A stretch of 64,000 nt of DNA from Tenacibaculum skagerrakense (GCF_004345825.1 NZ_SLXM01000003.1:163090-227089); one strand, 5' to 3'; shown: positions 1-8,972, counted from the stretch's first letter. The notes: a model not told the origin generated them from the letters alone. Translations and numbers: made by a program.

Positions 1-579
1 TATCACTTTGAGTTTAGAGAAGATGGAACATTTATCATGACAACAGGAAATGATCAAGATGTACATGAAGGAACTTGGGTTGTTCAAGAAATTGCAACAG
101 GTGGTGTTGCTATTACATTATCATCTCCAACGTTAACTGGTGATATTAATGATTATTATTTGCTTGCTGATTTAAACGAGCACAAGATGATTTTACAAGG
201 TGAGCAAGAACACACTTTAAAGTTAGAAAGAGTGTGTGATACTGCTGATAATCAAGCAGACCGTGTAAGAAACACAATGAAAGAATGTACTTGGTCTGTT
301 TATTACTTTGAATTAAATGGAGATGATGTTACTCAAAGCTATGAGATGTATTTCAACTTTAAAGAAGATGGTACGTTTGTAGCTGAAGGTAATGGTCAAA
401 ACTACGAAGGAGAATGGAGTGTTAATACTATAGATGAATCTACAGTAGTGGTAATTTCATCTCAAACATTACCAGTTGAATTAACTGATGAGTATACAGT
501 TACTTTTGATAGTGAGGATAAAATACATTTTGTTGATAATGAACAAAGTATCCTTAAGATTCTTAAAAACTGTAATTAA
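1..579 (+). CDS. C-terminal part of a repeat protein with lipocalin-like modules (5'-truncated by window edge)
   Basis: The reading frame is open from base 1, so the true start lies outside the window; the first internal ATG is at 37. Two related modules of about 95 residues are visible. Each has an 'FxFxEDGTF' strand, then 'EGxW' (EGTWVV, EGEWSV), a 'Y' strand, a 'D..KI/MI' strand and a final 'L+LKxC/LKILKNC'. This is the pattern of small lipocalin-like beta-barrel domains common in Bacteroidota lipoproteins. No catalytic residues are seen. A strong terminator follows at 637-666. The family assignment is inference and the function is unknown. Confidence 0.6.
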   Translation, partial: YHFEFREDGTFIMTTGNDQDVHEGTWVVQEIATGGVAITLSSPTLTGDINDYYLLADLNEHKMILQGEQEHTLKLERVCDTADNQADRVRNTMKECTWSVYYFELNGDDVTQSYEMYFNFKEDGTFVAEGNGQNYEGEWSVNTIDESTVVVISSQTLPVELTDEYTVTFDSEDKIHFVDNEQSILKILKNCN

Positions 580-636
580 AAAGAAGCATTAAATCGATTG
601 TGCTATAATAGGGATTGTTTTATATCGGTTTTTGTT

Positions 637-672
637 AATAAGTCTGTATGAAAATACAGACTTATTTTTTTT
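637..672 (+). terminator. Intrinsic terminator of the leading partial gene
   Basis: A 13-bp perfect stem (637-649 with 654-666) with a GAAA tetraloop is followed by a run of T. The same 30-bp hairpin occurs in inverted orientation at 936-965. Confidence 0.85.
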
Positions 673-935
673 TGCTATGTTTTAATTGAATTTGATGAAA
701 CTACAGAAAATGTGAATTTACTTATTTATAAGTATATCTTATAGAATAATAAAATCAAATAGTTTAATCTAATTTCAAGTGCCTCGCTGAGAATCGCATA
801 TTTAAAATTAAGCTGTACATTTTCCCGTATAAACGATTTTGAGCGAATGTCAATTTCAAGTACTTTTTGATTAATTTTCAATTTAAAGGCTCAAATTATT
901 ACTTTCGATAAATGTTTATATATTCTATAAAATAA

Positions 936-965
936 ATAAGTCTGTATTTTCATACAGACTTATTT
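936..965 (-). terminator. Terminator of the HTH regulator gene
   Basis: Exact reverse complement of the hairpin at 637-666. The stem AAGTCTGTAT/ATACAGACTT has a TTTC loop on the plus strand. On the minus strand it follows the regulator's stop by about 40 bp and leads into an ATTTTAT tract, so it is a weaker U-run than the first copy. Confidence 0.7.
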
Positions 966-1002
966 TCTCTTTGGGGATTATTAAATAATGATTCACGAGA
1001 AA

Positions 1003-1395
1003 TCATTTTTCAAATTCATCAAAAGTTCCATCGCTATATAGAAGGATAACTTTTATCAACCTCTTTAATTCATTGACAGGAACTTTGTGTTCGTTTGTTG
1101 TTAACTTAGATTTAATTTCTTCAGTTTTACTAGTATTATCCGGCAGTTCTGTAAATAAAGAGGGAGAAGATGTTTCTTTATTACTACTTTTTGGAAAAGT
1201 TCCTTTGCCATATAATAACCATTCTAAACTTACTTCTTCAAAAGTTTTGTCAACTTTTAAAATAAAATCCAAGCTCGGTTTATTTCTACCTGATAATAGG
1301 TGAGAAATACTTGATCGGGGAACATCAATTTTTTCTGCAAAATTTGATGAAGTCAAATCATAATAATCCAATATTAATTTTAAACGTTCAATCAT
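1003..1395 (-). CDS. Small Cro/CI-type (XRE) transcriptional regulator
   Basis: A 130-residue protein starting MIERLKLIL. The first about 60 residues form a Cro/CI-type helix-turn-helix: 'SNFAEKIDVPRSSISHLLSGRNKPSLDFILKV' is the typical helix 2-turn-helix 3 plus fourth helix. The remainder is a low-complexity Ser/Thr/Glu linker and a short Lys/Asp-rich tail. There is no peptidase or ligand domain. The frame is open 14 codons further upstream, but homologous proteins begin at the MIxRLK position, so the start is placed at 1395. The start codon lies next to a palindrome (1396-1410) that contains a TAnnTTTG-type -7 box read leftward, so the message may be nearly leaderless and autoregulated (inference). 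Confidence 0.8.
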   Translation of the reverse strand: MIERLKLILDYYDLTSSNFAEKIDVPRSSISHLLSGRNKPSLDFILKVDKTFEEVSLEWLLYGKGTFPKSSNKETSSPSLFTELPDNTSKTEEIKSKLTTNEHKVPVNELKRLIKVILLYSDGTFDEFEK

Positions 1396-1435
1396 GTTAC
1401 AAATGTAAACAATAATAATGTTTAACGATGTAAAC
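1396..1435 (-). promoter_or_regulatory. Promoter/operator of the XRE regulator gene
   Basis: Two palindromes, GTTACAAATGTAAAC (1396-1410) and GTTTAACGATGTAAAC (1420-1435), sit immediately upstream of the start codon. Read leftward the first contains TACATTTG, a perfect match to the Bacteroidota -7 consensus TAnnTTTG (plus-strand 1400-1407). The overlap of box and palindrome suggests repression by promoter occlusion. Confidence 0.55.
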
Positions 1436-1951
1436 ATAATTCATTTTAAGTTTGTAAACAAGAAAAATATATGTTTTTTTAATAATTTATCTAAAAATAT
1501 ACAAAAAACACTAAATTAAAACTTCAAATAATAGTACATAAAAACCTAAAAAAGAGCATTTTAACATTTACATATAGAGAAAGTTTATAATTATACTCTA
1601 ATTGAATTATTTACAATTGTAAAATTATATATTAATACCAATAAAGTAAATATTATAACATGAGTTGGTTACAAATGTAAACAGGTAGTAGGTTAGATAA
1701 CAAATAAAAATCTATTATGACATATAAACAACTATTATTCAATGTTATTTACCGTGATTAAGTTCAAATCATCGCTTTTAATACTATATGTAAGGTATAT
1801 ATTTGCTTAAATCCGTATCAAGAGATAATTAAACTTCATTAACTACTATTACTTATAAACTATTATGTCCGTCAACAGTATTTCACTTATAATCAGAATA
1901 TTAAATATAAAAGCCAACTATGTTTACAATTGTAATAGTTATATGTAAATA

Positions 1952-1981
1952 AAAAAGCACTCATTGTGGTGAGTGCTTTTT
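1952..1981 (-). terminator. purL terminator, probably bidirectional
   Basis: A 12-bp perfect stem (1952-1963 with 1970-1981, AAAAAGCACTCA/TGAGTGCTTTTT) with a 6-nt loop. T-runs follow on both strands. It lies about 25 bp beyond the purL stop. Confidence 0.85.
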
Positions 1982-2006
1982 GTTTAACAATGTAAACTTA
2001 TTAAAA

Positions 2007-5000
2007 TTACATGTTTTTATCTTCTATCCATAATCGAGCATTTACAAATGCCTCTAACCATGGAGAAACTTCATCTTTTCTATTTTCTGGATAGTATGGC
2101 CAGTTCCATTGGAATGTAGATCTTTCGATATGTGGCATCGTTACTAAATGTCTTCCTGTCTTATCACACATCATGGCAGTGTTATAATCTGATCCATTTG
2201 GATTATGTGGATATCCTTCATAAGCATACTTAGCGACAATGTCATATTCTGATTCTGGTTTAGGTAAACTAAATTTACCTTCACCATGAGAAATCCAAAC
2301 TCCTAATGTACTACCTTCTAAAGTAGATAACATTATTGAATTGTTCTTTTGAATTTTTACAGATGTAAATGAGCTCTCGTGCTTTTGTGAATTGTTATGT
2401 ACCATTTTTCCATGTACATCATGATCAGGATTAATCAATTCTAATTCCATCCATAATTGACATCCATTACAAATTCCAACTGATAAAGTATCCTCTCTGT
2501 TGAAAAAGTTCTTTAATGCAGTATTTGCTTTTTCGTTATACAAAAATGCACCAGCCCATCCTTTAGCAGAACCTAAAACGTCTGAATTCGAAAATCCTCC
2601 AACTGCTCCTATAAATTGAATATCTTCAAGAGTTTCTCTTCCAGAAATTAAATCTGTCATGTGAACATCCTTCACATCAAAACCTGCTAAATACATAGCG
2701 TTTGCCATTTCTCTTTCTGAATTAGAACCTTTTTCTCTAATGATGGCAGCTTTTGGTCTTGGTTTCGAATTATCAATTTTAGGTAGTTTCCCAGTAAAAT
2801 TTTGAGGGAACGTATATTGTAATGGTTGATTCTTATAATTATTATATCTGTCTGTAGCTAAATTATTTGCAGTTTGCTTTTGATCTAATAAATAAGAAGT
2901 TTTATACCAAGTATCTCTTAATTCACTAACAGACAATGAATATAAATCATTATTGTTCTTTATGTTAAGTCTATCTGCTTCTACAACGGAACCAATTTTA
3001 AAGAACTCAACTGAATTTTCATTTAAAACAGATTCGATTGTATCATCTTTAGATTGAATGATAATACCATTATTTTCAGAGAATAATAATTTAATTGAAT
3101 CTTTTTCATTTAATTCAGATAAGTCAATATTCGCCCCAGTATTTGTATTAGCAAAGCATAATTCAAGTAATGTAGTAATGAAACCACCAGAAGCAATATC
3201 ATGACCAGCAACAATTTGCTCATCTTTGATTAATTGTTGAATTACATTGAATGCTTTCTTAAAGAATGAAGCATCTTTTATAGTAGGGGCTTCATTCCCA
3301 ATTTTATTAATTACCTGTCCGAAAGAACTTCCTCCTAATTTGAAGTTGTCTTGAGATAAGTTAATATAGTAGATACTTCCAGCGTTTTGTTGGAAAACTG
3401 GTTCTACAACTTTCGTAATATCATTACAATTTGCAGCAGCAGAAATAACAACAGTACCTGGAGAAATTACATCTTCATTTGGATATTTTTGTTTCATTGA
3501 TAAAGAATCTTTTCCAGTTGGAACGTTTATTCCTAAATCAATAGAAAATTCAGATACTGCTTTTACTGCTTTATATAATCTAGCATCTTCACCTTCATTT
3601 TTACAAGGCCACATCCAGTTTGCCGATAATGAAACTGATTGTAAACCGTCTTTTAACGGTGCCCAAATAATGTTTGTTAATGCTTCACCTATAGAGTTTA
3701 AACTTCCTGCAGTAGGATCAATTAAACCAGAAATAGGAGAGTGGCCAATAGAAGTTGCAATTCCTTCTTTTCCTTTAAAATCTAAAGCCATTACACCAAG
3801 ATTATTTAACGGAATTTGTAATTGACCAACACATTGTTGTTTAGCAACTTTTCCACCAACACAACGATCTACCTTATTAGTTAACCAATCTTTACAAGCA
3901 ACTGCTTCTAATTGAAGAACTTGATTTAAGTAGTCGTAGAAGTTTTCTTTAGTATAAGTTACTTCGTTATAGTTTCTAGAAACTGTAACATCGTTCATTA
4001 TGGTTTTTGGTGAACTACCAAACATATCATTTAAAGCCAAATCCATCGGTTTGTTTCCTTTGGTTTGAGATTCAAATGTGAAACGATGATCGTTCGTTAC
4101 ATCACCAACAGTATACATAGGAGATCGTTCTCTTTCAGCGATTCTCTCTAATGTATTAATATTTTTTTCTGAAATAACTAATCCCATTCTTTCTTGAGAT
4201 TCATTTCCGATAATTTCTTTGTCAGATAACGTAGGATCCCCAACTGGTAATTTATCTAAATCGATTTTTCCTCCAGTATCTTCAACTAATTCAGACAAAC
4301 AGTTTAAATGCCCACCAGCTCCATGATCATGAATTGAAACAATCATGTTTTCATCACTTTCTACCATTCCACGAACTGCATTAGCCGCACGTTTTTGCAT
4401 TTCAGGATTTGAACGTTGCACTGCATTTAACTCAATTCCAGAAGAAAATTCACCAGTATCAGCAGAAGAAACAGCAGCTCCTCCCATACCAATTCTATAA
4501 TTTTCTCCACCAAGAATTACAATTTTATCACCTTCTTTCGGAGTATCTTTTAAAGCTTGTTCAGCTTTTCCATACCCGATTCCGCCAGCTTGCATAATTA
4601 CTTTATCGAATCCTAATTTGCGTGCTTCTTCTTCATGTTCAAAAGTTAGTACAGAACCACAAATTAATGGTTGTCCAAATTTATTCCCAAAATCAGAAGC
4701 TCCGTTAGAAGCTTTGATTAAAATATCAATTGGAGTTTGGTACAACCAATCACGCTCATTCATTCCTTTTTCCCATGGACGATTTTCTTCTAAGCGAGAA
4801 TACGATGTCATGTAAACAGCAGTTCCAGCTAAAGGAATAGAACCTTTTCCTCCTGCTAAACGATCTCTAATTTCTCCACCAGAACCAGTAGCCGCTCCGT
4901 TAAAAGGCTCAACTGTAGTAGGAAAGTTATGTGTTTCTGCTTTTAATGAAATTACAGATTCAAATTCTTTAGTCTCATAAAAATCTGGTTTATCAGCAGA

Positions 5001-5675
5001 TTTTGGAGCAAACTGCTCAACTTTAGGTCCTTTTATAAACGCTACATTATCTTTATAAGCAGAAACAATATCATTAGGGTTTTGCTTAGACGTTTCTTTA
5101 ATCATTTTGAATAGGGAAGTAGGTTGCTCTTCACCATCAATGACAAAAGTTCCGTTAAATATTTTATGACGACAGTGTTCTGAGTTTACTTGAGAAAATC
5201 CAAAAACTTCAGAATCAGTTAATTTTCTTCCTATTCTTTCAGAAACTTCATTTAAATAATCAATTTCTTCATCACTTAAAGCCAATCCTTCTTGTTCATT
5301 GTAAGACTTAATATCTTCAATTTCTAAAATTGGTTCCGGAGTAATATTAATGGTAAAAACTTCTTGGTCAAGCCCGTTGAATTTTTGAGAAATCATTGGG
5401 TCAAAATCTGTAAAATCATCGTTTACAGCTTCAAACTCTTCAATTCTTAAGATTCCTTCAATTCCCATGTTTTGCGTAATCTCCACAGCGTTAGTACTCC
5501 AAGGAGTAATCATAGCTGCTCTTGGCCCAACAAAAAAGGCGTCAATAGACGCCATATCAAGTTTAGGTTTATTCGCAAATAACCAAGTAAGTTTTGAAAT
5601 ATCTTCTGTTGTTAATTCTTTTGATGTTTGAACAGCAAAAACTTTACTGTTTGTGTTTCCAAAGAAATGAATCAT
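2007..5675 (-). CDS. purL: Phosphoribosylformylglycinamidine synthase (FGAM synthase), large single-chain type
   Basis: Catalyses the fourth step of de novo purine synthesis: FGAR + glutamine + ATP to FGAM, in the cytoplasm. The 1222-residue length fits the fused large form (PurL catalytic part plus PurQ glutaminase). 'NSEHCRHKIFNG' near residue 165 and 'KAETHNFPT' near 247 are typical of the ATP-binding catalytic half. From about residue 965 there is a class I glutamine amidotransferase domain with the nucleophile Cys in 'GICNGCQ' (about residue 1065) and a later 'HGEGKF' His/Glu segment. The gene is monocistronic, with its own -7 box at 5709-5716 and terminator at 1952-1981. Confidence 0.97.
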   Translation of the reverse strand: MIHFFGNTNSKVFAVQTSKELTTEDISKLTWLFANKPKLDMASIDAFFVGPRAAMITPWSTNAVEITQNMGIEGILRIEEFEAVNDDFTDFDPMISQKFNGLDQEVFTINITPEPILEIEDIKSYNEQEGLALSDEEIDYLNEVSERIGRKLTDSEVFGFSQVNSEHCRHKIFNGTFVIDGEEQPTSLFKMIKETSKQNPNDIVSAYKDNVAFIKGPKVEQFAPKSADKPDFYETKEFESVISLKAETHNFPTTVEPFNGAATGSGGEIRDRLAGGKGSIPLAGTAVYMTSYSRLEENRPWEKGMNERDWLYQTPIDILIKASNGASDFGNKFGQPLICGSVLTFEHEEEARKLGFDKVIMQAGGIGYGKAEQALKDTPKEGDKIVILGGENYRIGMGGAAVSSADTGEFSSGIELNAVQRSNPEMQKRAANAVRGMVESDENMIVSIHDHGAGGHLNCLSELVEDTGGKIDLDKLPVGDPTLSDKEIIGNESQERMGLVISEKNINTLERIAERERSPMYTVGDVTNDHRFTFESQTKGNKPMDLALNDMFGSSPKTIMNDVTVSRNYNEVTYTKENFYDYLNQVLQLEAVACKDWLTNKVDRCVGGKVAKQQCVGQLQIPLNNLGVMALDFKGKEGIATSIGHSPISGLIDPTAGSLNSIGEALTNIIWAPLKDGLQSVSLSANWMWPCKNEGEDARLYKAVKAVSEFSIDLGINVPTGKDSLSMKQKYPNEDVISPGTVVISAAANCNDITKVVEPVFQQNAGSIYYINLSQDNFKLGGSSFGQVINKIGNEAPTIKDASFFKKAFNVIQQLIKDEQIVAGHDIASGGFITTLLELCFANTNTGANIDLSELNEKDSIKLLFSENNGIIIQSKDDTIESVLNENSVEFFKIGSVVEADRLNIKNNNDLYSLSVSELRDTWYKTSYLLDQKQTANNLATDRYNNYKNQPLQYTFPQNFTGKLPKIDNSKPRPKAAIIREKGSNSEREMANAMYLAGFDVKDVHMTDLISGRETLEDIQFIGAVGGFSNSDVLGSAKGWAGAFLYNEKANTALKNFFNREDTLSVGICNGCQLWMELELINPDHDVHGKMVHNNSQKHESSFTSVKIQKNNSIMLSTLEGSTLGVWISHGEGKFSLPKPESEYDIVAKYAYEGYPHNPNGSDYNTAMMCDKTGRHLVTMPHIERSTFQWNWPYYPENRKDEVSPWLEAFVNARLWIEDKNM

Positions 5676-5708
5676 TATATGTTATTTAGGTTGTGTTGTT
5701 AAAAGCTA

Positions 5709-5716
5709 CAAATTTA
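5709..5716 (-). promoter_or_regulatory. purL promoter -7 box
   Basis: Read on the minus strand the sequence is TAAATTTG, a perfect TAnnTTTG match, about 34 bp upstream of the purL start codon. No convincing TTG was seen at the -33 position. Confidence 0.55.
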
Positions 5717-5741
5717 CTTTTTTAAGTTGAATTAAGAACGT

Positions 5742-5768
5742 AAAAAAAGCAGCAAAATTTGCTGCTTT
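5742..5768 (-). terminator. Terminator of the endonuclease I gene
   Basis: Stem AAAGCAGCAA/TTGCTGCTTT (5746-5755 with 5759-5768), 3-nt loop, followed on the minus strand by a run of T. It starts 7 bp after the stop codon. Confidence 0.8.
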
Positions 5769-5774
5769 ATATTT

Positions 5775-7913
5775 CTAATTAACTAGTATTTTTTTTGTGA
5801 TATTTCCGAGGTTACTCTTCATTTTAATAAAGTAAGTTCCGGTACTTAAACTCTTGACTTTTAGTCCTTCATTAGTAATTTCTTTAGAAGTTCTATACAC
5901 TTCTTTACCATTAATGGTATAAATAACAATTTCTTCAATTAAAATAGTAGAATTGTTAGTTATATAAATAGTATTATTTGCAATAGGGTTAGGATATATG
6001 TTGATTTTTTCTAATAATTCATCAGAAACACTTGCTGTAGCAGCATCATGAATTCCAATATTATCAACAGTATCAATTGAAAATTGATCCCATTCATTAA
6101 CAAGGTCAAAGTTTGTATTTGGATTAACAACTGAACTTTTTCTTCTTAATGTAACATCTTTTGCAAAATTGGCTGTTCCACCGTTAAAAACACCAATAAT
6201 GTCAATTAATACATCATTTTTAAATAAGCCAACAGGATCATTACCATTAAAATTTATTGGTTCTCCATTATTTGTACTAGTAGTATTTGGATGTACATAA
6301 TCAGCTTCATCAATTAATTTTTGAATAGAGGCACTTCCGTTAATAATTACATAAACATCACCAGCAGCAATAGTTCCAGATAAATTCAATGGAGCAGACC
6401 AAGTTGCCCCTCCATTTCCATTTCTTTTGATACTGTAAACACTTAAATCTATAGGATTGGAAGTTACATTGGCTATTTCAAGTACTTTGTTATTACTTGA
6501 TCCTTCAACGTATTCCGAGAAAAATAATTCGTTAGCACTGCTTGTACCTCCATCGGTTGTGGTTGCATTAACAGCTGAACTCAAAGCAGAAGTATTATTG
6601 ACTGCATCTTTTGCTAAAACTTGAACACTATATGTTGTAGAAGCACTAAGTCCAGTTGCTGTATAAGTTGTAGTGGTAGACGTACCATTAACAACATTAT
6701 CAATATAAATTTCATATTCTGTAACTGCTGTATCATCAGTAGAGGCATTCCAAGTGACTACAAAAGTAGTGTCGGTTTCATTACTAATCACAATATTTGT
6801 TGGAGTAGAAGGCGCCTGAGTATCTTCTAAAGTAGTAGGTGTTATAGCATTACTTAATGGCGATTCATTATCTGCAGCATCTTTTGCTAAAACAGTTATT
6901 GAATAGGTTGTGTTAGAATTTAAATTTAGTAATGAAACACTTGTATTAGTTGTGTTACTTGTAAGATTTCCATCAACAAAAACATCATAATTTGTAACTG
7001 CAATATTATCTGTAGCAGCTGTCCAAGAAAGATCAATAGAAGACGTAGTTATATTAGAAGCTATTAAATTTGTAGGTGCTGTTGGAGCTTCTGTATCTGT
7101 ATTGGAATAAATTCCCCAAAGATCTTCAGCATCAGGACCACCCCAAATTCTAGTAGCTAATCTTGGATTGTCGATAAACGGATTTCTATTTCCTTGAGCA
7201 TAAGTATTTGTTGTGTTTTCATGAAATGGATTTCGTTGTTTCTCAACATCCGAAACTGGGTCTTCTGCATTCCATTGAAGGAATAAATCAATCATATCAT
7301 CTGGCGTTTGAGAAGAATCTCCAACACCAACAAATGTAGGTTTACATTGATCACCGTACCTCAAATACATATACATTACAATTCTAGCAACATCACCTTT
7401 CCATTCATCACCTGGATACCAACCATCTGTTACTGATCCAGAATTTCCAGATCCAGTCGCAAATCTTTTATTTCCTCTTGAAGAATTTATTTGAGTATCT
7501 GAAGGTCTTAAATTGTGTGCATCTGCATAAGGAGGTCCATTGGTTCCACCTGCATCTAAGTCAGGATTTCCTAATGAATTGGCAAATACATGCTCACGAT
7601 TCCAATCGCCATTATTTCCTCCGTTATCATTTATCCCTCTTGTTCTAGAAGTTGTTCCTGTAGCACTGTATCCATATATTAAGAGCACTTCAGAACTGTT
7701 ATCCGGATTCACATCAGTTGCTCTAGAAGCCTCCCAAATACCCGGAGTATAATCTAATGCATTTGTGTGTGTATTTATAATCTTTGTAGCTAATGCATCT
7801 TTTAAAGCAACACCTGTTAGATTTAAGTTTACATCGTTGTAATAAGTTTCTTGCGCAATAGCTGATGTTATAGCAACATAGCTAATGAAAATAAAAAGTA
7901 ATTTTTTCATCAT
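5775..7913 (-). CDS. Secreted endonuclease I family nuclease with FN3, lamin-tail and T9SS sorting domains
   Basis: 712 residues. A signal peptide ends near residue 20 (AIA-QET). Residues about 25-265 match the endonuclease I family (non-specific DNA/RNA hydrolysis), with the active-site 'WNREHVF' (His108) and 'DAHNLRPSD'. Two fibronectin type III domains follow at about 275-360 and 368-452 ('APTAPTNLIASNITTSSI', 'APSTPTNIVISNETDTTF'). A lamin-tail-like domain spans about 460-600. A C-terminal T9SS sorting domain ('IYPNP', then 'GTYFIKM' and a KKILVN end) covers about 635-712. The protein is therefore inferred to be exported through the type IX system. Extracellular nucleic-acid degradation is a likely role. 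Confidence 0.9.
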   Translation of the reverse strand: MMKKLLFIFISYVAITSAIAQETYYNDVNLNLTGVALKDALATKIINTHTNALDYTPGIWEASRATDVNPDNSSEVLLIYGYSATGTTSRTRGINDNGGNNGDWNREHVFANSLGNPDLDAGGTNGPPYADAHNLRPSDTQINSSRGNKRFATGSGNSGSVTDGWYPGDEWKGDVARIVMYMYLRYGDQCKPTFVGVGDSSQTPDDMIDLFLQWNAEDPVSDVEKQRNPFHENTTNTYAQGNRNPFIDNPRLATRIWGGPDAEDLWGIYSNTDTEAPTAPTNLIASNITTSSIDLSWTAATDNIAVTNYDVFVDGNLTSNTTNTSVSLLNLNSNTTYSITVLAKDAADNESPLSNAITPTTLEDTQAPSTPTNIVISNETDTTFVVTWNASTDDTAVTEYEIYIDNVVNGTSTTTTYTATGLSASTTYSVQVLAKDAVNNTSALSSAVNATTTDGGTSSANELFFSEYVEGSSNNKVLEIANVTSNPIDLSVYSIKRNGNGGATWSAPLNLSGTIAAGDVYVIINGSASIQKLIDEADYVHPNTTSTNNGEPINFNGNDPVGLFKNDVLIDIIGVFNGGTANFAKDVTLRRKSSVVNPNTNFDLVNEWDQFSIDTVDNIGIHDAATASVSDELLEKINIYPNPIANNTIYITNNSTILIEEIVIYTINGKEVYRTSKEITNEGLKVKSLSTGTYFIKMKSNLGNITKKILVN

Positions 7914-7961
7914 ATAAGTATAATGATTGTATAAAAGAAATTGAGTTATGTCTTGTTAGAC

Positions 7962-8744
7962 TTAATTTTTATCAGGAATCCTGTCCCTGTCAATTTTTCC
8001 TTTTTTAATAGCTTTATACTTTTCATAGCAGTTTAAAACAGCCTCAATCATTTGTAGGTCACTTGCTTTTTTTATGAAGTATTCAGAGTAATTACAATCA
8101 CCAAGTAATTTAGCCAATTGTTGCTTATCCATTTCTAGGTACTCCATCATTACTTCACGATCAAACTTACCCGCTAGCATTTTTCGTAAATCATCCTCTT
8201 TTTTAAGTTTTTGCAACTTTTTTAGTTGTTTAGGTTTCTTACCAAAGAGTCCATAAACCATATCAACAGGATTTAGAATTTTTGCAATAGGAGAGGAGAT
8301 TTTTTGTGGTCGACCAACTTCATAGGTTTGAGGTAAACCATTTAGATGAATTCTTGTAAATCGATCTTTCGGAACTTGTTTTACATCAACTTCTAAAATT
8401 CCAATAAGTTTAGTAGAATTGATAATAACTTCTCTTACTTCTTCAGGTTTTTCATTTAAAGCAATAACTAATTCATTACCTTTTAATAAGTCGTTAGTAA
8501 CTTTTAATTTAATAGATTCAAATCCTAAATAGGAAACTAATACCGTATCATTTGTTTTAGCAGTTAATTCAAAAAGACCATTTTCATTAGTTATGGTTCC
8601 CTCTACAGAATTAAGATTAAGAATATGAGCCGCACTCAATGCTTTCTTATTTGTAGAGTTGATAATTTGTCCTTTTAATGTATTTTGAGCTAAAATAGTT
8701 ACGGAACAAAAGATAAATGAGATTATAAAAATACGTTTAAGCAT
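7962..8744 (-). CDS. CarboxypepD_reg-like domain exported protein
   Basis: 260 residues from the ATG at 8744; the frame also allows a TTG two codons upstream, which is less likely. A signal peptide (MLKRIFIISFIFCSVTILAQ) is followed at about 22-100 by a carboxypeptidase-regulatory-like beta-sandwich: 'LKGQIINSTNKKAL', 'GTITNENGLFEL', 'VSYLGFESIKL'. The second half is Lys/Leu-rich and has no recognised domain. In Bacteroidota this beta-sandwich occurs in stand-alone envelope proteins as well as at the N-terminus of SusC-type receptors. The function is unknown. A candidate small RNA lies just upstream on the same strand. Confidence 0.75.
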   Translation of the reverse strand: MLKRIFIISFIFCSVTILAQNTLKGQIINSTNKKALSAAHILNLNSVEGTITNENGLFELTAKTNDTVLVSYLGFESIKLKVTNDLLKGNELVIALNEKPEEVREVIINSTKLIGILEVDVKQVPKDRFTRIHLNGLPQTYEVGRPQKISSPIAKILNPVDMVYGLFGKKPKQLKKLQKLKKEDDLRKMLAGKFDREVMMEYLEMDKQQLAKLLGDCNYSEYFIKKASDLQMIEAVLNCYEKYKAIKKGKIDRDRIPDKN

Positions 8745-8811
8745 ATGCAATAATACGGATATTTACTATGATTATAGTTAATAATATGCAAAAGTAATTT
8801 CAAAAAATATT

Positions 8812-8890
8812 CCATAAAAACATAAGACCTTTCAGAAATGAAAGGCCTTATTGATCTCCTGTTGAGATCTCGAGGGAAGGAGGATAATTG
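8812..8890 (-). ncRNA. Candidate small structured RNA (or 5' leader of the downstream gene)
   Basis: Read on the minus strand, this stretch has its own promoter: TTG (complement of 8926-8928), a 21-nt spacer, then TACTTTTA (8897-8904), a 7/8 match to TAnnTTTG. It then has a hairpin GATCTC-AACAG-GAGATC, and a second 12-bp hairpin (8824-8850, one G.U pair) followed by TGTTTTTAT, which looks like an intrinsic terminator. The predicted transcript is about 75-80 nt and ends before the next gene begins. I do not recognise a named RNA family. Confidence 0.5.
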
Positions 8891-8972
8891 TTACACTAAA
8901 AGTACAAAATAAACTTGTGAATAAACAAGGTTTTTAAGGATTACTTTAAGAAAAAATAATTTTTAAAAATTA

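Larger units (their letters stand above)
580..1002. other. Gene-free interval with a possible degenerate mobile or dispersed element
   Basis: Between two convergent genes lie two inverted copies of one terminator hairpin. Between them, a segment at about 770-865 is richer in GC than its flanks. On the minus strand this segment is open in two frames for about 35-40 codons each, without a convincing start codon. It contains a short direct repeat (AATTTCAAGT near 771 and again near 852). This looks like a remnant of a dispersed repeat rather than a gene, but no database comparison was possible. Confidence 0.4.
1396..2006. other. Gene-free regulatory region with seven related palindromic sites
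   Basis: No open frame longer than about 15 codons begins here. Copies or near-copies of GTTTACAA-TTGTAAAC lie at 1396-1410, 1420-1435, 1450-1459 (partial), 1609-1625, 1668-1682 (identical to the first), 1922-1936 and 1982-1997. The rest is very AT-rich. The right end contains the purL terminator. Confidence 0.55.

Noticed and set aside
770..865. Two overlapping short minus-strand open frames as a small gene
   Set aside because: Neither has a convincing start, they overlap in different frames, and the composition suggests an element remnant rather than a gene.
4409..4815. Plus-strand frames inside purL
   Set aside because: They are antisense shadows of a highly conserved enzyme and have low-complexity Gln/Leu or Ser-rich translations.
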